DNA of 33,125 nucleotides. Origin: Rugosibacter sp. (GTDB lineage: Bacteria > Pseudomonadota > Gammaproteobacteria > Burkholderiales > Rhodocyclaceae). Made by a program: the position numbers and the translations under genes. Below are positions 23,756 to 33,056 of this stretch, piece after piece. Each line of letters opens with the position of its first letter. Position 1 is the stretch's first letter. The DNA lies in assembly GCA_011620215.1 (NCBI GenBank), contig WOZP01000035.1, positions 1-33,125 on the forward strand, in the 5' to 3' direction. The notes under the pieces were generated by a model. The model saw only the letters and a program-made list of their open reading frames with translations. It was not told where the DNA came from and made no database searches.

Positions 23756-24598
23756 TTAATTCCACTGTGCCCAGACGGGCGTCAAATCTTCAGGTAAATC
23801 CGGCAACTTGCCCAAGTCCATCCAGCTTTCGCCGGGGCCATGAAAATCCGAACCGCGTGACGCCAGAAAGCCGAACTCGCGACAGACGCTGGCAAACTCT
23901 TTGGCCTCTTCCGGCCCTTGTGCACCGGACAACACCTCGATGCCCCGCCCGCCCAGATCACGAAAGGTGGTAAACAACTTCCGGCGCTGTGCTCCGGTTA
24001 ACCGATAACGCGCCGGATGGGCAATGACCGCCGTACCACCAGCGCCGACTATCCAGGCCACCGAGTCTTCCAGCGTCGCCCATGCATGCGCCACATAGCC
24101 TGGCTTGCCTTTGGCCAGCCAGTGATCGAACACAGTTTTGGTATCTTTCGCACACCCCTGCTCGACGATGTAGCGGGCGAAATGCGCACGGCTGATCATG
24201 GCCGGATTACCCGCATACCGTAGCGCGCCTGCATAAGCGCCATGGATGCCAACCTTGTCCAGCTCCGCCGCCATCTCTGCGGCACGTGCGTCACGCCCGC
24301 TACGCACTTTTTGCAAACCAGCCTGCAATGCGGCATTCGCGGGATCAACCGCCAGCCCGAGAATATGCACCGTCTGGTCATCGCCCCAGGAAATCGAGAT
24401 TTCCACGCCATCAATAAAGCGCAAGCCCAACGCATCTGCCGCTGCACGCGCCTCGGGCAGGCCGCTCAATTCATCATGGTCGGTCAGCGCCAGTAATTCC
24501 ACACCGTTTTCATGCGCGCGGCGCACTACCTCGGTCGGTGTCAGCATGCCGTCCGACAAATTGGAATGGCAGTGTAGATCGGCGTTAATGGCTTTCAT
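23756..24598 (-). CDS. PHP-domain phosphoesterase (RNase AM/YciV-like)
   Basis: A 280-residue PHP-family metal phosphoesterase. Metal-binding motifs are DLHCHSNLSDG at the N terminus, LTDHDE near residue 45, GGTAVIAHPARY in the middle, and GSDFHG near the C terminus. YciV-type members act as 5'-3' exonucleases or 3',5'-nucleotide bisphosphate phosphatases; which applies here is not shown. The ATG at 24598 (MKAINADLHCH) is chosen by family start and GAGA upstream. Part of the VGAGGTAV coding segment (24030-24049) matches the dispersed-element core at 19 of 20 bases. Confidence 0.9.
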   Translation of the reverse strand: MKAINADLHCHSNLSDGMLTPTEVVRRAHENGVELLALTDHDELSGLPEARAAADALGLRFIDGVEISISWGDDQTVHILGLAVDPANAALQAGLQKVRSGRDARAAEMAAELDKVGIHGAYAGALRYAGNPAMISRAHFARYIVEQGCAKDTKTVFDHWLAKGKPGYVAHAWATLEDSVAWIVGAGGTAVIAHPARYRLTGAQRRKLFTTFRDLGGRGIEVLSGAQGPEEAKEFASVCREFGFLASRGSDFHGPGESWMDLGKLPDLPEDLTPVWAQWN

Positions 24599-24605
24599 TT
24601 TGCTC

Positions 24606-25535
24606 TCATTGCGCAGCAATCCCGCGCACAAAAAATTCGTCAATCAATTGTGCCACTTTCTGCGGCTGATCATGCTGCATATTGTGCCCGGCATCCGGCA
24701 GCATGACTTCACGAATCTGCTGAAAGCAGGCCACACGCTGGCGATAGTCATTCGATGTCACATCAAAAACCTTCTTGATTGCATATGATTCTGCAGCCGT
24801 TACCCACAGCACTGGCGCTTTCACCTGCCGCCAGATCGTCATGGCCTCTTCCAGCCGATACGGAACAGGGTTCGACCAGCGGTGGCAGGGATCAATCGCC
24901 AAATGGATTTCCCGCTGCCCGTCGCTGGTTGTTTTCTCCGCACCCAGATGGGCTGCAAGAAACGCTGCCTGTGCAACGGACAAACGCGGATTATCATTCT
25001 GCAAACGCGCCGCCAGGGCAGCATAATCGGGATACGGGCGAAACCCTCTCCCCTGTACATCGCGTGTTTGCAACAACCACTTTGCATAGCGTATCGGCGC
25101 TTCTGTCGCCGGGCAGTCGGGCAGCCCCAAGCCTTCGAGATTGACCAGCCCCGCCACACGTTCCGGCCGCAGCCCTGCATACAGACACGCCACATTGCCC
25201 CCCATGCTATGCGCCACCAAGCGCACCGGTGTCGTGGGCGAGTAATGTGCAAGCAAGGCATCGAGATCCGCCACGTAATCGGGAAACCAGTAGCTGTCAC
25301 CATTCCATTGCGACAACCCAAACCCGCGCCAGTCGGGCGCCAGCACACGCCAGCCCTGCGCGAGACTATCCACCACAAATTGCCAGGTGGCTGACATATC
25401 GCCCCAGCCATGCAGCATGACCAGCAACGGCGCGTCTGGATCATCCTGCCAGCAGCGCACATGGATGCGGCGGCCGCGCAGCGACAGGAATTCGGATTGA
25501 CTGGCGGATTGGCTGACGAATGGACTCGACTTCAT
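24606..25535 (-). CDS. Alpha/beta hydrolase
   Basis: A 309-residue alpha/beta-hydrolase-fold enzyme. The oxyanion segment is LHGWGD (41-46), the nucleophile elbow AHSMGGN has Ser110, and the catalytic His is in AGHNMQHDQP at about 284. There is no signal peptide, so it is probably cytoplasmic. The substrate cannot be told from sequence. It starts the minus-strand hydrolase-PHP-yciO group, 7 bp before the PHP gene, and is divergent from parE. Confidence 0.92.
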   Translation of the reverse strand: MKSSPFVSQSASQSEFLSLRGRRIHVRCWQDDPDAPLLVMLHGWGDMSATWQFVVDSLAQGWRVLAPDWRGFGLSQWNGDSYWFPDYVADLDALLAHYSPTTPVRLVAHSMGGNVACLYAGLRPERVAGLVNLEGLGLPDCPATEAPIRYAKWLLQTRDVQGRGFRPYPDYAALAARLQNDNPRLSVAQAAFLAAHLGAEKTTSDGQREIHLAIDPCHRWSNPVPYRLEEAMTIWRQVKAPVLWVTAAESYAIKKVFDVTSNDYRQRVACFQQIREVMLPDAGHNMQHDQPQKVAQLIDEFFVRGIAAQ

Positions 25536-25665
25536 GGTTCCAGTTTAGCAGCGTGGTCAGTCGGGCTTTGCGGGCTTTATCCTGCTCATGGCGTAACCAC
25601 CTGTTCGACTACAATCCACGCGAGATTTTCTTCTTAGCCCACAAAAATTCCAGTGATATTCAACC

Positions 25666-27651
25666 ATGGCCACCAAAGCTTCCGATAGCCGCGCAAGCGC
25701 TTATGATGAATCCTCCTTCCGCGTTCTGAAAGGCCTGGAGCCTGTGCGCGAGCGGCCGGGGATGTACACCCGAACAGACTCACCCGTGCACATCATTCAG
25801 GAAGTCATTGACAACGCCGCCGATGAAGCCCTGGGCGGATACGCGAAAAATATTCACGTCACCCTCCACCAGGGCGGAGCGATTACCGTCGTTGATGATG
25901 GCCGGGGCATACCGGTCGGCATGCATCCGGAAGAAAAAATTCCTGTGGTTGTCCTGGCCTTTACGCGCCTGCATGCCGGCGGCAAGTTTGATAAACGTTC
26001 AGGTAATTCCGCCTATGCTTTTTCTGGCGGACTGCATGGCGTGGGCGTGGCAGTCACCAATGCGTTGTCCAAGCGCGTAGCGGTTGAAGTGCGTCGCGAA
26101 GGCAAGATATGGCAAATCGACTTTTCAGAAGGCGGCGAAAAAATCAGTCCGCTACAAGAAGCCGGTACCTGCGGCAAACAAACCGGCACTCGTGTGAGCG
26201 TGTGGCCTGACGGAAAGTATTTCGATACCCCCACCGTATCATCGGTTGAGCTAGAGCGCCTGTTGCGCTCAAAAGCCGTACTGCTGCCTGGCGTCACTGT
26301 GCGCCTTGATACTGAACAAGCCAACGGCAGCATCAGCAGCAAAACCTGGAGCTACCCGCAAGGCCTGGCGGGCTATCTGATAGAACTGGCAGGGAGCGCT
26401 GAAAATATCGCCCCGCTATATGCCGCCGAAAAATATGCCAATACCGATCATCCTGACTTCGCCCCTGGTGAAGGCGCTGCCTGGGTCATCGGTTGGTTTA
26501 TTGAAGCCGTTGCCTCTGAATCGTATGTCAATCTGATCCCTACCGTGGCTGGCGGCACGCATGAAGCCGGACTACGCGCCGGTGTTTTCGAGGCAGTTAA
26601 ATCCTTCATCGAGCACCGCGCCTTGCTGCCGCGCGGTGTCAAGTTGCAGCAGGATGATGTCTGCAGCCGCATGGCCTATGTATTATCCACACGCCTGCTT
26701 GACCCGCAGTTTCAAGGCCAGGTCAAAGAAAAACTCAATTCGCGTGAAGCCGTCAAGCTGGTATCCAGCATGATTCGCGATCCCTTCGAGATATGGCTTA
26801 ATCAACACGTTGAAGCGGGCCGCGCCATTGCAGAGTTAGCCATACACCAAGCCCTTGCACGGCAAAAAAATGCGCAGAAAGTGGAAAAAAGAAAACAGTC
26901 AGGCGTTGCTGTGTTGCCCGGCAAGCTTTCAGATTGCGAATCCACTTTATTGACCGAAAACGAACTTTTTTTGGTGGAGGGGGATTCCGCCGGTGGATCA
27001 GCCAAAATGGCGCGCAACAAGGAAACCCAGGCGATTTTGCCCTTGCGTGGCAAAGTTCAGAATTCCTGGGAAATTGACGCCGGACGCCTGTTTGCCAATG
27101 CAGAAATTCATGACATTGCGGTGGCCCTGGGGATAGATCCGCATGACAGCGCGACAGCTGATCTATCCACCTTGCGTTATGGCAAAGTCATCATCATGTC
27201 AGATGCCGACGTAGATGGCGCACATATCCAAACCTTGTTGCTCACGCTGTTTTACCGGCACTTCCCTGCTCTCATTACGGCAGGCCATGTGCATATCGCG
27301 CAACCTCCGCTCTATCGCATTGATGTCCCTGCCAGCGGCAAGAAACGGCCCGCGCGTCGGCTGTATGCGCTTGACGAAGGAGAGCTTGCCGCCATGAAAG
27401 ATCGCCTCATGCAAGAAGGCGTTGCCCAAAGCACGATTGAAGTCGGTCGGTTCAAGGGCCTGGGCGAAATGAATCCCGAACAATTGCGCGAAACCGCCAT
27501 GGACCCGGCAACTCGTCGTGTATTACCCGTCACCGAGCGGCTTGCCGCGCAAACCAAAGCCATGTTCAATCTACTCATGGGCAAGGGCGAGGCAGCCTCG
27601 CGCCGTGTCTGGATGGAAGCGAATGGGCATCTGGTCGAAGCGGATATTTAA
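25666..27651 (+). CDS. parE: DNA topoisomerase IV subunit B
   Basis: A 661-residue ATPase subunit of topoisomerase IV, which decatenates chromosomes. The GHKL ATPase domain has QEVIDNAADEAL, VDDGRGIPVG and SGGLHGVG. A transducer domain follows, then TOPRIM with LVEGDSAGGSA near 435-445 and MSDADVDGAHI near 510, and a C-terminal RFKGLGEMNPEQL. The length, without the extra insert of GyrB, and the RPGMYTRTDSP start favour ParE. No parC gene follows; the next gene is kup. Confidence 0.95.
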   Translation: MATKASDSRASAYDESSFRVLKGLEPVRERPGMYTRTDSPVHIIQEVIDNAADEALGGYAKNIHVTLHQGGAITVVDDGRGIPVGMHPEEKIPVVVLAFTRLHAGGKFDKRSGNSAYAFSGGLHGVGVAVTNALSKRVAVEVRREGKIWQIDFSEGGEKISPLQEAGTCGKQTGTRVSVWPDGKYFDTPTVSSVELERLLRSKAVLLPGVTVRLDTEQANGSISSKTWSYPQGLAGYLIELAGSAENIAPLYAAEKYANTDHPDFAPGEGAAWVIGWFIEAVASESYVNLIPTVAGGTHEAGLRAGVFEAVKSFIEHRALLPRGVKLQQDDVCSRMAYVLSTRLLDPQFQGQVKEKLNSREAVKLVSSMIRDPFEIWLNQHVEAGRAIAELAIHQALARQKNAQKVEKRKQSGVAVLPGKLSDCESTLLTENELFLVEGDSAGGSAKMARNKETQAILPLRGKVQNSWEIDAGRLFANAEIHDIAVALGIDPHDSATADLSTLRYGKVIIMSDADVDGAHIQTLLLTLFYRHFPALITAGHVHIAQPPLYRIDVPASGKKRPARRLYALDEGELAAMKDRLMQEGVAQSTIEVGRFKGLGEMNPEQLRETAMDPATRRVLPVTERLAAQTKAMFNLLMGKGEAASRRVWMEANGHLVEADI

Positions 27652-27730
27652 AAAACTCATCGTACACTTTGGTGCCGATAGGCAAAACAACCGCGCAAAA
27701 AACAAAGTGTCGGCCAAGAGAAAGTCTGCC

Positions 27731-27754
27731 AAAAGTCGGCGCTGGTGATACGGC
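27731..27754 (-). repeat. 24-bp dispersed element between parE and kup
   Basis: Exact consensus copy on the minus strand, opposite to the flanking genes, 27 bp before the kup start codon. No partner arm is evident. Confidence 0.9.
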
Positions 27755-27781
27755 GGGAACAAGGTTCACCTATCACCTATA

Positions 27782-29710
27782 ATGCGGCCGATGATGCAAA
27801 GCAACACAACTGAAATTCCAGGCAGCGCGGACAACACGTCAAGCGCTCATGCTCGACTCGCTACCACGGCCATCGCCGCGATGGGCGTGGTGTATGGTGA
27901 TATCGGCACCAGCCCGCTGTATGCCATGAAAGAAGCCTTCAATGGCCCGCATGCGGTAGCGGTCACGCCGGAAAACATCCTCGGCATCCTGTCGTTGATT
28001 TTCTGGGCGCTGATCATTACGGTGACTTTCAAGTATGTGGTCTTCATTACCCGCGCCGACAACCGCGGCGAGGGCGGCATCATGGCCTTGACCGCACTGG
28101 CGCTGCGTACCAAAGGCGCAAGCCCCCGCCTGCTGTGGCTGCTGTCCGGCCTGGGCATTTTCGGTGCCGCGCTGTTTTATGGCGATGCGGTGATTACACC
28201 GGCAATGTCGGTGCTCTCGGCGGTCGAGGGGCTGGAAGTCGCCACGCCGGTGTTCAAGCCTTATGTCGTACCGCTGACCCTGATCATCCTGACCGGTGTC
28301 TTTCTCGTCCAGCCGCGCGGCACGGCCAGCATTAGCGCGCTGTTCGGACCAGTGATGCTGTTCTGGTTTGGCACCCTGGGCACACTGGGCGTGATCGGCA
28401 TACTCAAGCATCCCGGTGTCCTTGCGGCAATCAACCCCTGGTATGCGATGCATTTTTTCGTCACCAACCAGATGCATGGTTTTCTTGCGCTAGGCGCGGT
28501 GGTGCTGGTCATCACCGGCGGCGAAGCCTTGTATGCCGACATGGGACATTTTGGCCGACGGCCGATCAAATGGGCCTGGCTGGGTTATGTGTTTCCCTGC
28601 TTGTATCTCAACTATCTCGGCCAGGGCGCATTGGTTCTCGATAACCCCGCCGCAGTCAAAAACCCCTTCTTCCTGCTGGCGCCTGACGCTCTGCTCTACC
28701 CGATGGTCGCGCTGGCCACGGCCGCGACCATCATCGCTTCGCAAGCGGTCATCTCAGGTGCGTTCTCGCTGACCAGTCAGGCCATGCAACTCGGCTATTG
28801 CCCGCGCATTCAGGTCAAATTCACCTCGGAACGTGAAAAAGGACAGATCTACATCCCCAACATCAACTGGTTGCTGCTCGTTGCCGTCATTGCGCTGGTG
28901 TTGGGCTTCAAAACTTCATCCAACCTCGCCGCAGCCTATGGCATTGCCGTCACCCTGACCATGCTGATCGATACCGTGCTGGCCTTTGTCGTGGTGCGTG
29001 CGCTGTGGAACTGGAACTGGATTCAGGCAGGCGTATTCCTCACGCTCTTCATTGTTGTCGACCTTGCCTTCTTCTCCGCCAACCTGGAAAAAATAGTCGC
29101 CGGTGGCTGGTTCCCGCTGGTGTTGGGGCTGGGAATTTTTATCCTGTTTTCCACCTGGCAGCGTGGCCGTGCCCTGCTCTATAAAAAATTGCAACAGGAC
29201 TCGATGCCGCTGGACGCCTTCCTCAAAAGCCTTGAGTACGGCGGCCCGCAACGCGTGCCCGGTACCGGCATTTTCCTCACGCCACAACCCGACAGCGTGC
29301 CGCGTGCCATGTTGCACAACCTGCTGCACAACAAGGTGTTGCATGAACGGGTGATCCTGCTCAATGTCAATATGCGGGACATTCCGCATGTTGACGACGC
29401 TGACCGCATATCCGTGGAACCGCTTCCCCAGGGCTTCTACCGCGTCATTCTGAATTACGGCTTCAAGGATTCGCCAAACATTCCGGTGGCGCTGGAAAAG
29501 CTCGGGGAACCGGGCATGGCGCCCGTCGAGATGATGGAAACCTCATTCTTCCTTGGCCGCGAAACCATAGTCCCGAATGCCGTGCCCACCATGCGCTTAT
29601 GGCGGCAAATACTCTTCATGTGGATGTTCCGCAATGCGGACACGGCAACCGCCTTTTTCAAGATACCAACGAACCGCGTCGTCGAGCTGGGTACCCAGAT
29701 CGAGCTCTGA
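27782..29710 (+). CDS. kup: Low-affinity potassium transporter Kup
   Basis: A 642-residue inner-membrane K+/H+ symporter with about twelve hydrophobic segments in the first 450 residues and a cytoplasmic C-terminal domain. VVYGDIGTSPLYAMKEAF near the N terminus, RADNRGEGGIMALTAL and GGEALYADMGHFG are family signatures. The start is uncertain: ATG 27782 overlaps a TATAAT sequence (27778-27783), and ATGs at 27791 and 27794 would also serve. None has a strong ribosome site. The gene is followed after 19 bp by the methyltransferase-fold gene. Confidence 0.95.
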   Translation: MRPMMQSNTTEIPGSADNTSSAHARLATTAIAAMGVVYGDIGTSPLYAMKEAFNGPHAVAVTPENILGILSLIFWALIITVTFKYVVFITRADNRGEGGIMALTALALRTKGASPRLLWLLSGLGIFGAALFYGDAVITPAMSVLSAVEGLEVATPVFKPYVVPLTLIILTGVFLVQPRGTASISALFGPVMLFWFGTLGTLGVIGILKHPGVLAAINPWYAMHFFVTNQMHGFLALGAVVLVITGGEALYADMGHFGRRPIKWAWLGYVFPCLYLNYLGQGALVLDNPAAVKNPFFLLAPDALLYPMVALATAATIIASQAVISGAFSLTSQAMQLGYCPRIQVKFTSEREKGQIYIPNINWLLLVAVIALVLGFKTSSNLAAAYGIAVTLTMLIDTVLAFVVVRALWNWNWIQAGVFLTLFIVVDLAFFSANLEKIVAGGWFPLVLGLGIFILFSTWQRGRALLYKKLQQDSMPLDAFLKSLEYGGPQRVPGTGIFLTPQPDSVPRAMLHNLLHNKVLHERVILLNVNMRDIPHVDDADRISVEPLPQGFYRVILNYGFKDSPNIPVALEKLGEPGMAPVEMMETSFFLGRETIVPNAVPTMRLWRQILFMWMFRNADTATAFFKIPTNRVVELGTQIEL

Positions 29711-29729
29711 TACCCGCCGGCAAACCCGC

Positions 29730-30518
29730 ATGAACATCAATACCAGCGAAGAAGCGGGTGTGCGCTACCTGCATTTTGGCTCCGATTGGGTGCAGGGCGC
29801 GATGCGCATCGCGCGGCCCTATGCGCTGGAACTTGACTACACCAAAGAGATGATGTTGCCGCTGCTTCTGCGGCCCGACGACTGGCCGCGTCGCGTGTTA
29901 TTGATTGGTCTGGGCGCAGGCTCGCTATGCAAATTCCTCTGGCGCTATCGGCCCGAGGCCAAGCTCACCGTGGTTGAGATTGACCCGCAAGTTGAAGCGG
30001 TCGCACGGCAGTTTTTCAAGCTGCCGGATGATCCGCAACGCATCCGCCTGCATTTTGCCGACGGGGCGGATTTCATGATCCAGTCCAGGCAACACTATGA
30101 TCTCATCCTGGTGGATGGTTTCGACAGCAACGCGCGCGCCGGCCGGCTCGACTCGCTGCCGTTTTATCTGGACTGCAAAGCACGCCTGGCCAAAGAGGGG
30201 CTGTTGTGCATCAATCTGCTGTCACGGCGTAAAAACTTCAATCACAGCATCCAGCAGATCAAAACTGCTTTTGACGATCACGTCATCGTCATTCGATCCC
30301 GCGATGAAGGCAATGCCATCGCACTCGCCACAACGCACAACACAGCGCACAACACTACCGCCGCATTGCCATCCCCATCCAATCACGGACTCAGGACTTT
30401 TGACGAATTACAAGCGGCCGCCCGGCATTTGCGCCAGGCCACGCACCTCAATCTGCTGCCGGTGTTGTCAAATCTCGCCGCATCAGGCTATTTCAAGGAT
30501 GGCCTATTGCAGTGCTGA
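29730..30518 (+). CDS. Spermidine-synthase-like Rossmann-fold protein
   Basis: A 262-residue protein with the aminopropyltransferase/methyltransferase fold. Visible parts are motif I VLLIGLGAGSLCKFL, VVEIDPQVEAVARQFF, FADGADFM and YDLILVDGFD. The N-terminal beta-barrel of true spermidine synthase is short, so the activity is uncertain; polyamine synthesis or another SAM-type reaction is possible. ATG 29730 is chosen because the fold begins shortly afterwards; the longer upstream frame overlaps kup and has no coding character. It may be cotranscribed with kup. Confidence 0.8.
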   Translation: MNINTSEEAGVRYLHFGSDWVQGAMRIARPYALELDYTKEMMLPLLLRPDDWPRRVLLIGLGAGSLCKFLWRYRPEAKLTVVEIDPQVEAVARQFFKLPDDPQRIRLHFADGADFMIQSRQHYDLILVDGFDSNARAGRLDSLPFYLDCKARLAKEGLLCINLLSRRKNFNHSIQQIKTAFDDHVIVIRSRDEGNAIALATTHNTAHNTTAALPSPSNHGLRTFDELQAAARHLRQATHLNLLPVLSNLAASGYFKDGLLQC

Positions 30519-30590
30519 TCTGCTTATTTCGCATCCGGGAATAAGGAATGCTGTTTTTCTTGGTTCGTTTTTTACAACTCAGCCAATAAA

Positions 30591-30625
30591 GTTTCCTTTC
30601 TGAACATTCATTCACGAAAGGAAAC
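30591..30625 (+). promoter_or_regulatory. Inverted repeat in the sbp leader that encloses the ribosome-binding site
   Basis: GTTTCCTTTC (30591-30600) and GAAAGGAAAC (30616-30625) form a perfect 10-bp stem with a 15-nt loop. The Shine-Dalgarno AAGGA lies inside the 3' arm, 4-8 bp before ATG 30629. Folding in the mRNA would hide the ribosome site; alternatively it is a DNA operator. Confidence 0.7.
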
Positions 30626-30628
30626 ACC

Positions 30629-31645
30629 ATGCGTCGCCCGTTTTTTGTCAATGCGGCACTTGCCGGCCTGCTCGGCATCTCCCTGCTCACTGCCAGCGCA
30701 ACCCATGCAGCAGACATTACGCTGCTCAATGTGTCTTATGACCCGACGCGCGAGCTGTATCAGGAATACAACGCCGCTTTTGCGAAATATTGGAAAGCCA
30801 AGACGGGCGATACGCTCACCGTCAAGCAATCCCACGGCGGTTCGGGCAAGCAGGCGCGGGCCGTGATCGATGGTCTGGAAGCGGATGTGGTCACGCTTGC
30901 GCTGGCTTATGACATCGATGCGATTGGCGAAAAAGCCAAGCTCATCCCTGCCGATTGGCAAAAACGCTTGCCACATAACTCATCCCCCTACACCTCAACG
31001 ATCGTCTTGCTGGTGCGCAAAGGCAACCCCAAGGGCATCAAGGATTGGGGTGACCTGATCAAGCCGGATGTGGGTGTCATCACGCCCAACCCGAAAACCT
31101 CCGGCGGCGCTCGCTGGAATTATCTGGCGGCCTGGGCTTACGCGCTCAAGCAGCCGGGCGGCAATGAGAAAACAGCGCAGGAATTCGTCAAAAAACTGTA
31201 TGCCAACGTCAAGGTGCTGGACTCCGGTGCGCGTGGCTCGACCACCACGTTTGTCGAGCGCGGCATAGGCGACGTGCTGCTGGCCTGGGAAAACGAAGCC
31301 TATCTGGCGCTCAAGGAACTCGGTCCGGACAAGTTTGAAATTGTCACCCCATCGCTCTCCATCCTCGCCGAACCGCCTGTCAGCGTTGTCGACAAGTTTG
31401 TCGACAAACACGGCACGCGCAAGGTAGCAAACGCCTATCTCGACTATCTGTATTCGCCTGAAGGACAGGATATTGCCGGTAAAAACTACTACCGCCCGAC
31501 GGACAAGAAAGTTGCCGCCCGATATGCCAAGCAATTCGCGCCGGTGAAGCTCATCACCATCGACGAAATCTTTGGCGGCTGGCAGGCGGCACAGAAAACG
31601 CACTTTGCCGACGGCGGCACTTTCGACCAGATCAGTGCGCGCTAA
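30629..31645 (+). CDS. sbp: Periplasmic sulfate-binding protein
   Basis: A 338-residue solute-binding component of a sulfate/thiosulfate ABC transporter. A signal peptide of about 27 residues ends in ATHAA before [16 protein letters not shown]. Family marks are [21 protein letters not shown], the sulfate-binding [17 protein letters not shown] and [13 protein letters not shown]. The permease and ATPase genes (cysT, cysW, cysA) do not follow; a porin gene does, so the rest of the transporter must lie elsewhere. With the cysteine synthase at the right edge it suggests a sulfur-assimilation neighbourhood. Regulation may involve the hairpin over the ribosome site; a CysB site is likely by family but not recognisable here. 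Confidence 0.95.
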   Translation: MRRPFFVNAALAGLLGISLLTASATHAADITLLNVSYDPTRELYQEYNAAFAKYWKAKTGDTLTVKQSHGGSGKQARAVIDGLEADVVTLALAYDIDAIGEKAKLIPADWQKRLPHNSSPYTSTIVLLVRKGNPKGIKDWGDLIKPDVGVITPNPKTSGGARWNYLAAWAYALKQPGGNEKTAQEFVKKLYANVKVLDSGARGSTTTFVERGIGDVLLAWENEAYLALKELGPDKFEIVTPSLSILAEPPVSVVDKFVDKHGTRKVANAYLDYLYSPEGQDIAGKNYYRPTDKKVAARYAKQFAPVKLITIDEIFGGWQAAQKTHFADGGTFDQISAR

Positions 31646-31665
31646 CGCACTGTCAATACGCAAAG

Positions 31666-31711
31666 CGGCGCTGAGCAGTTCCGCTTGCCGTATCACCAGC
31701 GCCGACTTTTT
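31666..31711 (+). terminator. Terminator-like hairpin after sbp built on the dispersed element
   Basis: CGGCGCTG (31666-31673) pairs perfectly with CAGCGCCG (31697-31704), which belongs to the element, and is followed by ACTTTTT. The loop of 23 nt is large for an efficient terminator. Confidence 0.5.
31687..31710 (+). repeat. 24-bp dispersed element between sbp and the porin gene
   Basis: Exact consensus copy on the plus strand, ending in TTTT, 34 bp before the porin start codon. Confidence 0.9.
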
Positions 31712-31744
31712 ACATTTACCCCCTTTTTTACTCAGGAGAAAGCC

Positions 31745-32947
31745 ATGCAGAAAAAACTCATCGCCCTTGCCATCGCCGGTCTATCCGGTGCGGCACTCGC
31801 CCAATCCAATGTCACGATTTATGGTGTGGCCGATGCCACCTTTGACATCATCAATATTAGTGGTGGATCAGGCGTCGCTGCGAACAATACCCCTAATTTC
31901 ACCCGCGTGTCGACCAATGGTTCGCGCATCGGCTTCAAGGGCACGGAAAACCTGGGCAACGGCCTGACTGCATTGTTCCAGTTTGAATCGAACGCCAACT
32001 TTGATTCCGCTGGCGCGCTCGGTACCAGCCGCGACAGCTTTGTGGGCCTGTCGGGCGGTTTCGGCAAGGTGATTCTGGGCAACCTGACCGGCCCGACCCG
32101 TGCTTTGGGGGGGGCTCTGGATGTCAACGCTGGCGGAGATGGTATCGGCAGCAGCCAGGCCGTGCTCGGCAAGCTGGGCGGCGGGCTGGCCAGAAATATG
32201 GGCAATCGTTCAGCCACCACCGCCTCCACGTTCGATACCCGCTTCAACAATTCTATTGCTTACATCTCGCCCTCGTTCTCGGGACTGCAGGCAACAGTCG
32301 CCTATGTAGCCAACGAAAACAAGGCCGAAAACACCGCCATCCCCCCCGCTGCCTCCAACGCCATCAACACCTCGGCTTATGACCTGGGCCTGAACTACAA
32401 CAACGGCCCAATACTGGTTGGCCTGACTTACGCTGAGGTAAGAGAAAAGAATGATGTCGCCACAGGGGCGCCTTATGGTTCCGGCGGTGCCACCGGCTTG
32501 AAAACCTACCTCGGCTCCGACCAGAAGCTCAAGGAATTCCGCCTGGGCGGCAAGTATGACTTCGCCGCTGCCAGCCTGCGGGCGCTGTATGCCCAAACCA
32601 AGGCCGACGGCAGCCTGCATGATGTCAAGCAAACGGTCTGGGGCATCGGCGGCACGTATAACGTGACCACCAATGGCAAGCTCACCGCGCAGTACTACCA
32701 CGCCGGCGACCTGGATAAGAGCACGGGCGCGGATGACAACACCGGCGCCAAGTTCTACACCCTGGGCTATGAGCACAGCCTGTCCAAGCGTACTTTGCTC
32801 AAGGCCAACTATGCTTACCTGAAGAATGATGACAAGACATCCACCAATGGCTACGGCGGATATGACTTCGGCAAGAACTCCTCAGGCTTCGCCGGTGATG
32901 AAATCAAAGTCTCCGGCCTGCAGGTCGGCTTGCGGCATTCGTTCTGA
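31745..32947 (+). CDS. Gram-negative trimeric porin (Porin_4 type)
   Basis: A 400-residue outer-membrane beta-barrel porin. The signal peptide MQKKLIALAIAGLSGAALA is followed by QSNVTIYGVADATFD, the standard first strand. SRIGFKGTENLGNGLTALFQ and the terminal GLQVGLRHSF, with a C-terminal aromatic for BAM recognition, are typical of betaproteobacterial porins. ATG 31745 has CAGGAGA upstream; the longer open frame is not used. It lies 100 bp after sbp and may serve anion or sulfate entry, which is an inference from position only. A strong terminator follows. Confidence 0.95.
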   Translation: MQKKLIALAIAGLSGAALAQSNVTIYGVADATFDIINISGGSGVAANNTPNFTRVSTNGSRIGFKGTENLGNGLTALFQFESNANFDSAGALGTSRDSFVGLSGGFGKVILGNLTGPTRALGGALDVNAGGDGIGSSQAVLGKLGGGLARNMGNRSATTASTFDTRFNNSIAYISPSFSGLQATVAYVANENKAENTAIPPAASNAINTSAYDLGLNYNNGPILVGLTYAEVREKNDVATGAPYGSGGATGLKTYLGSDQKLKEFRLGGKYDFAAASLRALYAQTKADGSLHDVKQTVWGIGGTYNVTTNGKLTAQYYHAGDLDKSTGADDNTGAKFYTLGYEHSLSKRTLLKANYAYLKNDDKTSTNGYGGYDFGKNSSGFAGDEIKVSGLQVGLRHSF

Positions 32948-33002
32948 ATGGCGTAGCATTTTCACCACTGCGTAATCGCATACTATCGTTATGCACTTTC
33001 CT

Positions 33003-33030
33003 CGCCGCACCTCACCAGGTGCGGCGTTTT
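33003..33030 (+). terminator. Intrinsic terminator after the porin gene
   Basis: CGCCGCACCT (33003-33012) and AGGTGCGGCG (33017-33026) form a perfect 10-bp stem with loop CACC, followed by TTTT. Confidence 0.9.
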
Positions 33031-33056
33031 ATCGACGACAACACAGCGGAGGCTTT

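Noticed and set aside
27755-27783. TATAAT box just before kup as a promoter
   Set aside because: No acceptable -35 box at 16-18 bp, and the hexamer overlaps the annotated start codon; it is mentioned only as a reason to doubt the start.
27839-28477. 212-codon minus-strand frame inside kup
   Set aside because: Antisense shadow with Gln/Arg/His-rich composition; kup is certain on the plus strand.
32210-32776. 188-codon frame opposite the porin gene
   Set aside because: Gly/Val-rich antisense shadow of a strongly supported porin.
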